Shown here in pieces: positions 49,967 through 56,536 of a stretch of 64,000 nucleotides of DNA. Positions within the stretch are counted from its first letter, which is position 1. Each line of letters starts with the position of its first letter. Below the pieces are notes generated by a model. The model was not told the origin of the DNA. It saw nothing but the letters and a program-made list of their open reading frames with translations, and searched no databases. Source of the DNA: Streptomyces sp. NBC_01446 (GTDB lineage: Bacteria > Actinomycetota > Actinomycetes > Streptomycetales > Streptomycetaceae); the NCBI RefSeq assembly GCF_026340095.1, contig NZ_JAPEPO010000003.1, forward strand, positions 124,001-188,000, in the 5' to 3' direction. A program made the position numbers and the translations under genes.

Positions 49967-50604
49967 AAAAGGCGAAGCGTCCCCCGCGGGGAACAAGAAA
50001 GAGGGACGTGCCTCTGACCGAGGCCGGGATCTATGCCGCCGCCCTGCGGCTCATCGACGCGGACGGGGCCGAGGCGCTCACCATGCGCAAACTCGCGACC
50101 GCGCTCGATGCGAACCCGATGTCGCTGTACCACCACGTGCCGAACAAGGACGCCGTGCTGCGCGGCGTGGCGAGAATGGTCGGCACCCAGTTCCGCACCG
50201 TGACGCTGGAGGATGCTCCCTGGCAGGAGCGCATCCGCCTGCTCGCCACGGATTTCCGGACGCTGGCGCACCGCCACCCCAAGCTCATGGCCTACTCGTT
50301 CAGCCACCAGGCGGACTTCATCCAGCCCGAAGACCCGTTCTGGGTTTCGCTCGCCGCGATCCTGGACGCCGCTGGGGTGCCGCACTCCGAGCTCCCGCAA
50401 ATCGCCGCTCTCGTGTGCGCCGTCATCACCGGTGTCCTCACCGCCGAGCTCAATGGCGCGCTCCACCAGTGGTCGAGCCTCAAACCCCCCACTGTCTGCG
50501 AAGACGGGCTCGCCCCTCCAGGCAGTGACGAGAACGGTGTCTTCCGTCTAGCGCTGGACACGCTCATCACGGGTCTGGAGAGCCGACTTGCCGCCGATGG
50601 ATGA
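49963..50604 (+). CDS. TetR-family regulator of the P450 regulon
   Basis: A 213-residue TetR protein. HTH: TEAGIYAAALRLIDADGAEA, then LTMRKLATALDANPMSLYHHVPNKDAVLRG (residues about 19-65), the RKLA..L....SLYHHV.NKD type with a TetR_C_1-like effector domain (YSFSHQADFIQPEDPFWVSL, LGC-like C-terminus). ATG 49963 sits inside an operator half-site and has no ribosome site, suggesting a leaderless transcript; GTG 50008 is the alternative. Divergent from the CYP102-type gene; four operator sites in the gap indicate autorepression and control of that gene. Confidence 0.88.
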   Translation: MEKAKRPPRGTRKRDVPLTEAGIYAAALRLIDADGAEALTMRKLATALDANPMSLYHHVPNKDAVLRGVARMVGTQFRTVTLEDAPWQERIRLLATDFRTLAHRHPKLMAYSFSHQADFIQPEDPFWVSLAAILDAAGVPHSELPQIAALVCAVITGVLTAELNGALHQWSSLKPPTVCEDGLAPPGSDENGVFRLALDTLITGLESRLAADG

Positions 50605-51277
50605 CGGACGGCGAGGGCGTCGGCCATTTGTTGGGTAGTCCTGAAGCATTGAGGCCTGATGCCGGCCCGTACTCGGGCGGGCTTAGGCCGCGGCGCATGA
50701 GGAGCCACCCGTCATCCGGAAAGGCCCTGTCCACGCGGCCGCAGCAGATGCGCGGTGTGCTGCGGCTGGGCCGGGCGCCCGATCTGTGGCCGACCTGGTG
50801 GTGCACTCCGTCGACGGATCCACCTGCGCGCCCTGCGGGCGAAGCCTGCCCTACGCCACCTCACGCTCACCCTTGCCCCTGGTTCGCTCACCTGAGTGGT
50901 GCGCATGACCCCCGGTCTAGAAGGTCCCAGGACCACGGCGTCCGGCAGTGTCCAGGACCCGGGACGCTACGGTGCGGCTCGGTCGCACTCCGGACTGCGA
51001 CCCTGCACATGACTCGACGGCCGAGCTGCGGACGCGGCAACAGCCGAAGCCTGGCGCACGGTGCCGGTACGCGTTCACCCCCCGGTCGACTGGCCTCCAT
51101 GTCACCGGGCGTCGGCTGCCCCGTACTGACGGGCACTCAGCCCGGTCTTCGGCAACTGCAACCGTGCCCCCGGTCTCGTCCATGCCCGCTGCCGTCCGGC
51201 GAGCGCCTTGGCGGAGTTGCGCAGCGTTCTGGCACGAACGAGCAGGTCGCCGCAGACTTCGAGCGGCTCGGTACCTG
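50605..51277. other. no supportable gene
   Basis: Several overlapping open frames exist on both strands, as expected for this G+C content, but none shows family sequence, a convincing start or consistent codon bias. The minus-strand block ending SVIHRRQVGSP near 50567 runs antisense into the tetR gene and looks random. I see no RNA gene or repeat here. Confidence 0.4.
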
Positions 51278-51607
51278 TCACCGCAAGGGCGAGTCGGCGG
51301 TGGGCGTCAGCACGGACTCGGCGACGTCAACGATCTGGCCCATGTCGAAGCCCTCCATGTCCGCGCGGAATTCGGGGCTCGACAGGTACGCCTGCAACCG
51401 CTCCTGAATGTCGTCGGCGTCCCGATAGGAAACGAGGGCGTACAGCTGGCGCTCCTCACTCCCGGGGGCCGCAGGCACCGTCCAGACGCCGTGTGTGGTG
51501 ATCCTGTGCTTGGCCATACCGGGAATGTGCTTGGACCAGATGTTCTCGTAGGCGACGAGCACCTCAGGGCTGCGCAATGTGTAGACACGAAGCTGGTACT
51601 GAGACAT
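51278..51607 (-). CDS. NIPSNAP-family protein
   Basis: A 109-residue dimeric alpha/beta-barrel protein. YQLRVYTLRSPEVLVAYENI, then WSKHIPGMAKHRITTHGVWT and QLYALVSYRDADDIQERLQA, is the NIPSNAP ferredoxin-like domain. Such proteins often act as small accessory enzymes or stress proteins in catabolic clusters. ATG 51607 has GGAAAGAG upstream. It is 69 bp downstream of the SsgA-like gene on the same strand and could share its transcript. No catalytic residue assignment is possible. Confidence 0.85.
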   Translation of the reverse strand: MSQYQLRVYTLRSPEVLVAYENIWSKHIPGMAKHRITTHGVWTVPAAPGSEERQLYALVSYRDADDIQERLQAYLSSPEFRADMEGFDMGQIVDVAESVLTPTADSPLR

Positions 51608-51676
51608 GAACACTCTTTCCTTCTCTTCTGCCGCCGAGGCAAAGGTGCCCAGCGGCACGGGGGTCGGGGGCTTCTC

Positions 51677-52096
51677 TCAGCCTTTTGCAAACAGGTTCGC
51701 CAGCTCGAGGTCCCAGTCGATGTGTCCGGACTCGGTACCCCGTGGCACCACCGCCTCCGTGTTCTCCAAGAAGGACTTGACATCCTCCACGGGAACCTCG
51801 AGCAAAGCGGTGCCCGCGGGTGACCCGAGAACGATGTACATCGCTTGGTCACCACGGCCGACGGCCGACCAGACCCGGACGTCCCCACAGCCGGCGGAAC
51901 CCCTCAGGCCATCAGCCAGAAGATCGCGCCCCAGGACCCATTCGACCGGCTCGTCGGTGTCGGTGAAAAAGGCGGCACGGACGACGTAGGGATCAGTGGT
52001 CTCGTACCGCAGGCTCATACGCATGGATAGCGAGTAGGTGCGCGAGATGACGAGCTGCACGGCCACCCCCTGCATGACGGGCTTCAAACTCTCCAT
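51677..52096 (-). CDS. SsgA-like protein (SALP)
   Basis: A 139-residue member of the SsgA/SsgB family, restricted to morphologically complex actinomycetes, where members steer septum placement and peptidoglycan maintenance in sporulation. Typical segments: LRYETTDPYVVRAAFFTDTD, then WVLGRDLLADGLRG and GDVRVWSAVGRGDQAMYIVL, PAGTALLEVPVEDVKSFLEN, TEAVVPRGTE. Length is normal. ATG 52096 follows AGGAG. It is 26 bp after the tandem-module secreted protein and probably co-transcribed. Which SALP subgroup it belongs to cannot be settled here. Confidence 0.9.
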   Translation of the reverse strand: MESLKPVMQGVAVQLVISRTYSLSMRMSLRYETTDPYVVRAAFFTDTDEPVEWVLGRDLLADGLRGSAGCGDVRVWSAVGRGDQAMYIVLGSPAGTALLEVPVEDVKSFLENTEAVVPRGTESGHIDWDLELANLFAKG

Positions 52097-52122
52097 CGAC
52101 TTTCGCTCCTGCCTGGCGGCGG

Positions 52123-52554
52123 TCAGCGACCGCTGATCTCATCCCGGCCATCGAGGTGCCAGCCACGGATCTCGTCCCAGGAATAGCCCTGTACGAAGAT
52201 CAGGTAGCCGACACCGTGGTCCCAGCGGTAGTCGTCGGCGTTGACGCTGACGGCCGGGCGCTGGACACGCGCGGATGCAGAAGTCGCGGCCGAAGCGGTG
52301 CCGCGACCGTTGATCTCATCCCGGCCGTCGCGGTGCCAGCCATGGATCTCGTCCCAGGAGTAGCCCAGGTCGATCAGGTAGCCGACACCGTGGTCCCAGC
52401 GGTAGTCGTCGGCGTTGACGCTGACGGCCGGGCGCTGGACATGCGCGGATGCAGAAGTCGCGGCCGAAGCGGTGCCCCCGGCACCGAGAACGGCGACACC
52501 CGCGACCGCCACGGAGGTAGCGGTGACAGCAATGCGCCTCGTGAGCTTGTTCAT
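52123..52554 (-). CDS. secreted protein of two tandem modules, novel
   Basis: A 143-residue secreted protein. The Sec signal (MNKLTRRIAVTATSVAVAGV, then AVLGAGGTASAA) ends in an ASA-type site. Two nearly identical modules of 58 and 59 residues follow, and each module begins by repeating the cleavage region (GTASAATSASA), then VQRPAVSVNADDYRWDHGVG, YLI, GYSWDEIxGWHxDGRDEIxG. The first module is at 52303-52476 and the second at 52126-52302. The duplication of a signal cleavage sequence inside the mature protein is odd and may allow separate processing. No cysteines. Function unknown. Operator pair 4 lies 79-127 bp upstream. Confidence 0.85.
   Translation of the reverse strand: MNKLTRRIAVTATSVAVAGVAVLGAGGTASAATSASAHVQRPAVSVNADDYRWDHGVGYLIDLGYSWDEIHGWHRDGRDEINGRGTASAATSASARVQRPAVSVNADDYRWDHGVGYLIFVQGYSWDEIRGWHLDGRDEISGR
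52126..52476 (-). repeat. 175-bp class tandem duplication in the secreted protein gene
   Basis: Unit 1 (52303-52476, 174 bp) and unit 2 (52126-52302, 177 bp) are adjacent and almost identical; they differ by one codon (DL versus FVQ) and a few substitutions. The high identity implies a recent duplication. Confidence 0.9.
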
Positions 52555-52632
52555 GGTCTTCCCTTCCCGACTGGTGCGATCTGCACCATCAATGCAGGCG
52601 AAGTGCGGCGCCTGGGGGTGGTCAATGCTTTT

Positions 52633-52681
52633 CCATACGGCGTATGGAAGTGCTCTACAAGGATTACCATACAACGTATGG
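52633..52681. promoter_or_regulatory. paired palindromic operator, copy 4
   Basis: CCATACGGCGTATGG (52633-52647; the 19-bp TTCCATACGGCGTATGGAA is a perfect palindrome) and CCATACAACGTATGG (52667-52681), centres 34 bp apart. They lie between the minus-strand secreted protein gene (start 52554) and the plus-strand ferredoxin/P450 genes (start 52927), so they could control both. Confidence 0.8.
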
Positions 52682-52926
52682 AACTGTCCAGGCGGCGGAA
52701 ATGGCCCGCACGGCTGAAGCAGCGGCATGAACGGCTCGATGTCCTCGCCCGGACCGCGTCGGCCGCCTATCGGCGCGACGTCGGACTCGACCACGTCCCA
52801 GGGCTGAGCCCTCTCCCTCGAGGGGCGAGCTGCCCGGGATTTCCGTCTCCGGAGCCGTGGCATGCGGGCCCCCGGGTCTGGCCCCATGCTGGAAGGAGGG
52901 GTGCGACAACCGAGGGAGTGGTGGGG

Positions 52927-53136
52927 ATGCAGACCGTGGTGGACCTCACGCGCTGCCAGGGCTACGCACAGTGCGTCTTTCTCGCGCCGGACGTATTCGA
53001 GCTGCATGGCGAGGAGGGGCTGCTGTACGCCACGGCCGTCCCCGACGACCAGGTCGAGCGCGTGCGCCAGGCCGCGGCGGCGTGCCCGGTGCAGGCGATT
53101 CTCCTCGGGGAAGAGGTGAGCAGCGGTGCCCGGTGA
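52927..53136 (+). CDS. [3Fe-4S] ferredoxin of a P450 system
   Basis: A 69-residue ferredoxin. Cluster cysteines: RCQGYAQCVFLAPDVF supplies two (CxxxxxC with a Tyr where the fourth ligand would be) and ACPVQAI the third with its proline, the pattern of 3Fe-4S ferredoxins that serve Streptomyces P450s. ATG 52927 follows GGGAGTGG. The frame is open far upstream, but that part lacks family sequence. It overlaps the reductase gene by 11 bp. It would carry electrons from the reductase to the P450 at 54525. Confidence 0.9.
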   Translation: MQTVVDLTRCQGYAQCVFLAPDVFELHGEEGLLYATAVPDDQVERVRQAAAACPVQAILLGEEVSSGAR

Positions 53137-54493
53137 CCTCGAGGACGGCCGCATCGTCATCGTCGGAGCCTCGCTGGCCGGGCTCAGGGCCGCGGAGGCA
53201 CTGCGCGAGGAGGGTTTCACCGGCTCGCTGACCGTGGTCGGGGACGAGCCCCACCCGCCCTATGACCGGCCACCCCTGTCCAAGCAGGTGCTGCTCGGGC
53301 AGGCGACGGCGGACACCACCGGGCTGCCGATGCGCCGGGACCCGGACGCCGAGTGGAGGCTGGGCGTACGCGCCACCGGCGTGGACCCACTCGCGAAACA
53401 GGTGCTGCTGGATGACGGCGAGTCGCTGCCATACGACCGGCTGCTGATCACCACCGGAACCCGCGCGCGGCCCTGGCCCAACCAGGACGAGGGCGCCCTA
53501 GACGGGGTATTCACCCTGCGCACCCGCGAGGACGCCGGGGGACTGGCCGAGCGGCTGGCCGCCGGGCCGGAGCGCGTGCTGGTGATCGGCGGCGGCTTCA
53601 CCGGCTCGGAGATCGCCTCCGCCTGCCGGGAACGGGGGCTGGAGGTCACGGTCGCCGAACGCGGCCCCGCGCCCCTGGTGGGCGCGCTGGGTGGCACCCT
53701 CGGGAAACTCGCCGCCGCCATGCAACGCAACCACGGCGTCGACCTGCGCACCGGGGTGACAGTCACCGCCCTGCACGGGAACGGCAGCTTCACCGGCGCC
53801 GACCTGTCCGACGGCAGCCGCGTCGACGCAGACGTGTGCGTCGTGGCCCTGGGCGCGATCCGCAACGTCGAGTGGCTGGCGGACTCCGGGCTCGCGGCGG
53901 GCCCGCGCGGGATCGCCTGCGACGCCGGCTGCCGGGCCTTCAACATGTACGGGATCGTCACCGACGACGTCTTCGCGGCCGGTGACGTCTCCCGGTTCCC
54001 GCACCCGCTGTTCGGCTACCAGATGCTCTCCCTGGAGCACTGGGGCAACGCGGTCGAGCAGGCCGAGGTGGCGGCCCACAACATGGTCAATCCGGGGCCG
54101 TTGCGGCGCCCGCACCTGGCCATCCCGACGTTCTGGTCGACCCAGTTCGGACTCAACATCAAATCGGTGGGCGTGCCCACCTACTCCGACCACGTGGTCA
54201 TCGCCCAGGGCTCTCTGGAGGCGCGTCGCCTGGCAATGGTCTACGGCTACCAGGGGCGGGTCACCGCCGCCGTCACCGTCGACATGGCCAAGTCGCTCGA
54301 CTACTACCGGCACCTGATCGAGACGGCCGCGCCGTTCCCGCCCCCACCCGGCGCCCAGGACCGTGCGATCGCGGCCGACATCGCGGTTCCGTCGGACGTG
54401 CCGGATCCGAGTGGGCTGTCGCACGGCCCCACCGTGGCGCTCACCGGATACCTGCCCGACCGCCGGCTGACGGTGGTGCAGCCCACCCGCTGA
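53126..54493 (+). CDS. ferredoxin reductase (FAD/NAD-linked)
   Basis: A 455-residue FAD flavoprotein of the putidaredoxin-reductase type. Motifs: N-terminal FAD fold RIVIVGASLAGLRAAEALRE, ERPPLSKQ-like YDRPPLSKQVL, the NAD fold RVLVIGGGFTGSEIASACRE, and the second FAD motif TDDVFAAGDVSRFPHPLFG. The C-terminus has a 60-residue tail (ETAAPFPPPPGAQDRAIAAD onward) beyond the usual end, of unknown purpose. GTG 53126 overlaps the ferredoxin gene. It transfers electrons from NADH to the ferredoxin. Confidence 0.92.
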   Translation: MPGDLEDGRIVIVGASLAGLRAAEALREEGFTGSLTVVGDEPHPPYDRPPLSKQVLLGQATADTTGLPMRRDPDAEWRLGVRATGVDPLAKQVLLDDGESLPYDRLLITTGTRARPWPNQDEGALDGVFTLRTREDAGGLAERLAAGPERVLVIGGGFTGSEIASACRERGLEVTVAERGPAPLVGALGGTLGKLAAAMQRNHGVDLRTGVTVTALHGNGSFTGADLSDGSRVDADVCVVALGAIRNVEWLADSGLAAGPRGIACDAGCRAFNMYGIVTDDVFAAGDVSRFPHPLFGYQMLSLEHWGNAVEQAEVAAHNMVNPGPLRRPHLAIPTFWSTQFGLNIKSVGVPTYSDHVVIAQGSLEARRLAMVYGYQGRVTAAVTVDMAKSLDYYRHLIETAAPFPPPPGAQDRAIAADIAVPSDVPDPSGLSHGPTVALTGYLPDRRLTVVQPTR

Positions 54494-54524
54494 CCCCCGT
54501 CCCGCCCAACCACGAGGAGCCACG

Positions 54525-55709
54525 ATGCCCTCCGAGACCTTGCTGGCACGGATCACCGACTACGCCAGTCGCCCCAACCCCTACCCGCTCTACGCGGAAC
54601 TCCGCGAGGCCGGTCCCGTGGTGCAGCAGGCAGACGGCAGCTACCTGGTCGGCACCTACCACGAGATCGCCTCTCTGCTCCACGACCCGCGGATGAGTGC
54701 CGACCCCCGCAGCCGTGGCGAAGTGACACACAAGCCGCCGTTCCTGCGGCTCGACGACCCGGAGCACCACAGGCTGCGCACCCTCGCCATGCGGCCCTTC
54801 GGCCCGCCGCACAACCCGGGCCGGGTCGATGCCATGCGCGGCGAGATCGACCGGATCACCAAGGAACTGATGGAGTCCTTCGAGGCGGGCCGACAGATCG
54901 ACGTCGTCGACGATTTCGCCTACCCGCTGCCCGTCACGGTGATCTGCCGCCTGCTCGGCGTACCGCACGAGGACGAGCCGCTGTTCCGGGCCTGGTCCGA
55001 CGCCCTGGTCGCAGCCGCCGACGTCAGGCCCGAACAGGACACCACCGAGACCGACAAGGCGGGCGACCAGGCGCGCATCGAGATGGGCGGGTACCTGGTC
55101 AATCTCGCCGAACAGCGCCGTGGCAAGCCGAGCGACGACATGCTCTCCGCCTTCATCAACGAACCGGACCCGGCCCTGCGGCTCACCCAGGAGGAACTCG
55201 CGGAAACCGCCGTGCTGCTCCTCATCGCGGGACACGAGACCACGGTCAACCTGATCACCAACGGGGTGCTCACCCTGCTGCGCCAACCCGAGCACCTGGA
55301 CCAACTGCGCCGTGACCCCGACCTGCTGCCGCGAGCGGTGGAGGAACTGCTGCGCTACGAACCTCCGGTCCACATCCGTGAGCGCATCCCGCTCGCCGAC
55401 ATCGACGTCGCCGGTACCCCGATCGCCCAAGGTACCCCCGTCGTTCTGGTGCTGGCCTCGGGCAACCGCGACCCCAGGCGGTTCCACGACCCCGAGCGGT
55501 TCGACCCCACCCGCCCCGACAACGAGCACCTCGGCTTCGGCAGCGGCATCCACGTCTGCTACGGCGCACCCCTCGCCCGCATCGAAGCCCAAGCCGCACT
55601 GGGCGCACTGCTCCCCCACCTCGGCACGGCACGCCTGGTCCAGGACCCGCCGCCCTACCGGCAGAACGCCATGCTCCGCGGACCCCGCCACCTGCCCATC
55701 CAACTCTGA
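54525..55709 (+). CDS. class I cytochrome P450
   Basis: A 394-residue soluble P450 of the bacterial CYP105/107-like type. I-helix LLIAGHETTVNLITNG (about residue 235), the ExxR in VEELLRYEPPVHIRERIP, the RFDPTRPDNEHLGFG segment, and the heme-binding HVCYGAPLARIEAQAAL (Cys about 347; the family usually reads HxCxG, here HVCYG). ATG 54525 has GAGGAGCC upstream. It completes a ferredoxin/reductase/P450 triad. The substrate is unknown. Its distance from other biosynthetic genes argues for catabolic oxidation, in line with the shared operator. Confidence 0.95.
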   Translation: MPSETLLARITDYASRPNPYPLYAELREAGPVVQQADGSYLVGTYHEIASLLHDPRMSADPRSRGEVTHKPPFLRLDDPEHHRLRTLAMRPFGPPHNPGRVDAMRGEIDRITKELMESFEAGRQIDVVDDFAYPLPVTVICRLLGVPHEDEPLFRAWSDALVAAADVRPEQDTTETDKAGDQARIEMGGYLVNLAEQRRGKPSDDMLSAFINEPDPALRLTQEELAETAVLLLIAGHETTVNLITNGVLTLLRQPEHLDQLRRDPDLLPRAVEELLRYEPPVHIRERIPLADIDVAGTPIAQGTPVVLVLASGNRDPRRFHDPERFDPTRPDNEHLGFGSGIHVCYGAPLARIEAQAALGALLPHLGTARLVQDPPPYRQNAMLRGPRHLPIQL

Positions 55710-55789
55710 GGCTGTGGGCGGCGACAGCGGCAAAAGAGACCAGCCACCCCGGACATTACGCAGGCCGTGGGAATCGGTGCGCAGTCGGC

Positions 55790-56377
55790 GCCAGTGGGCC
55801 CGTGCGCGACAGGATCCTCTTCACGCTGCAGCGGGAGGGGCCGCCCGGCGAGGTCACGGGCCTCATCCGGGGAGAGACCGAGCATGTGCAGGACCATCTC
55901 GGCCATCGTGCCTGCGGCCTGGTCGCTGTCGGCCTCGGGCTGGTTGCACCACAGCTCCAGGAGCACCAGCAGGCTGCCGTTCAGCACGGTCAGGGCGATC
56001 ACCGGGTCGACCACGGCGAACCGGCCTGCGGCCATGCCGTCCTCCACGTCGCGCTTCACCCGCCGAGCCTGCACGCGCTGAGCCGCACGCCAACGCCCTC
56101 AGCCAGATGCTCGGCGGATCGTCCACGCCGTGCAGGCGTTCGTCGACGGCTTGGGCCTACTCCTTCAGTGCATCGTCCACGGCCGCGTCGAATAGGCCCG
56201 ACTTGCCCGTGAAGTGGTTGTAGACGGAGCGGAGGCCCCCGTCCGCACGCTCCGCGACGGCATGGACGCTGGCCTTGCTGCCGCCAGACTCGGCCAGGAC
56301 CTGCCGCCCGGCGCGGACGAGTGCCTGGCGGGTCTGGGGCACGACGGGGTTCGAATCGGTTCCTGCGTGGCGGGCAT
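55790..56377 (-). pseudogene. TetR-family regulator, broken paralogue of the one at 41991
   Basis: From ATG 56377 the pieces read MPATQEPIRT; then, after a frameshift, TRQALVRAGRQVLAESGGSK and VHAVAERADGGLRSVYNHF to a stop at 56157. VDERLHGVDDP follows in another frame, then ALTVLNGSLLVLLELWC and AEMVLHMLGLSPDEARDLAGR, LPL. The order and wording track the intact TetR at 41991 (RQALVRAARQILAE, MVLRMLGVPPDDAHQV), but the middle of the ligand domain is deleted. Confidence 0.75.
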
Positions 56378-56536
56378 CGGCACGCCCATCAATGAGAGCA
56401 ACAATTCTGATGAATCCATCATTTTTTACTTGACGATGAAGCGATCGCATCTGACACTTCAATCAGAAGTGGACAAAGCCGACGAAAGTTACATGTCGAC
56501 GCTGTCTCACACCTCCGCACCGATGGAAAGAGCCGG

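Noticed and set aside
46623..50528. Very long open frame (1301 codons) on the plus strand
   Set aside because: It is antisense to the CYP102-type gene throughout; the minus frame has all P450 and reductase motifs, and long antisense frames are normal at this G+C content.
50605..51277. Overlapping open frames of 70-290 codons
   Set aside because: None has recognisable family sequence or a convincing start; they conflict with each other and some run antisense into neighbouring genes.
56347..56360. GGGTTCGAATCGG resembling a tRNA T-loop
   Set aside because: No matching acceptor, D or anticodon arms around it; it is inside the TetR remnant.
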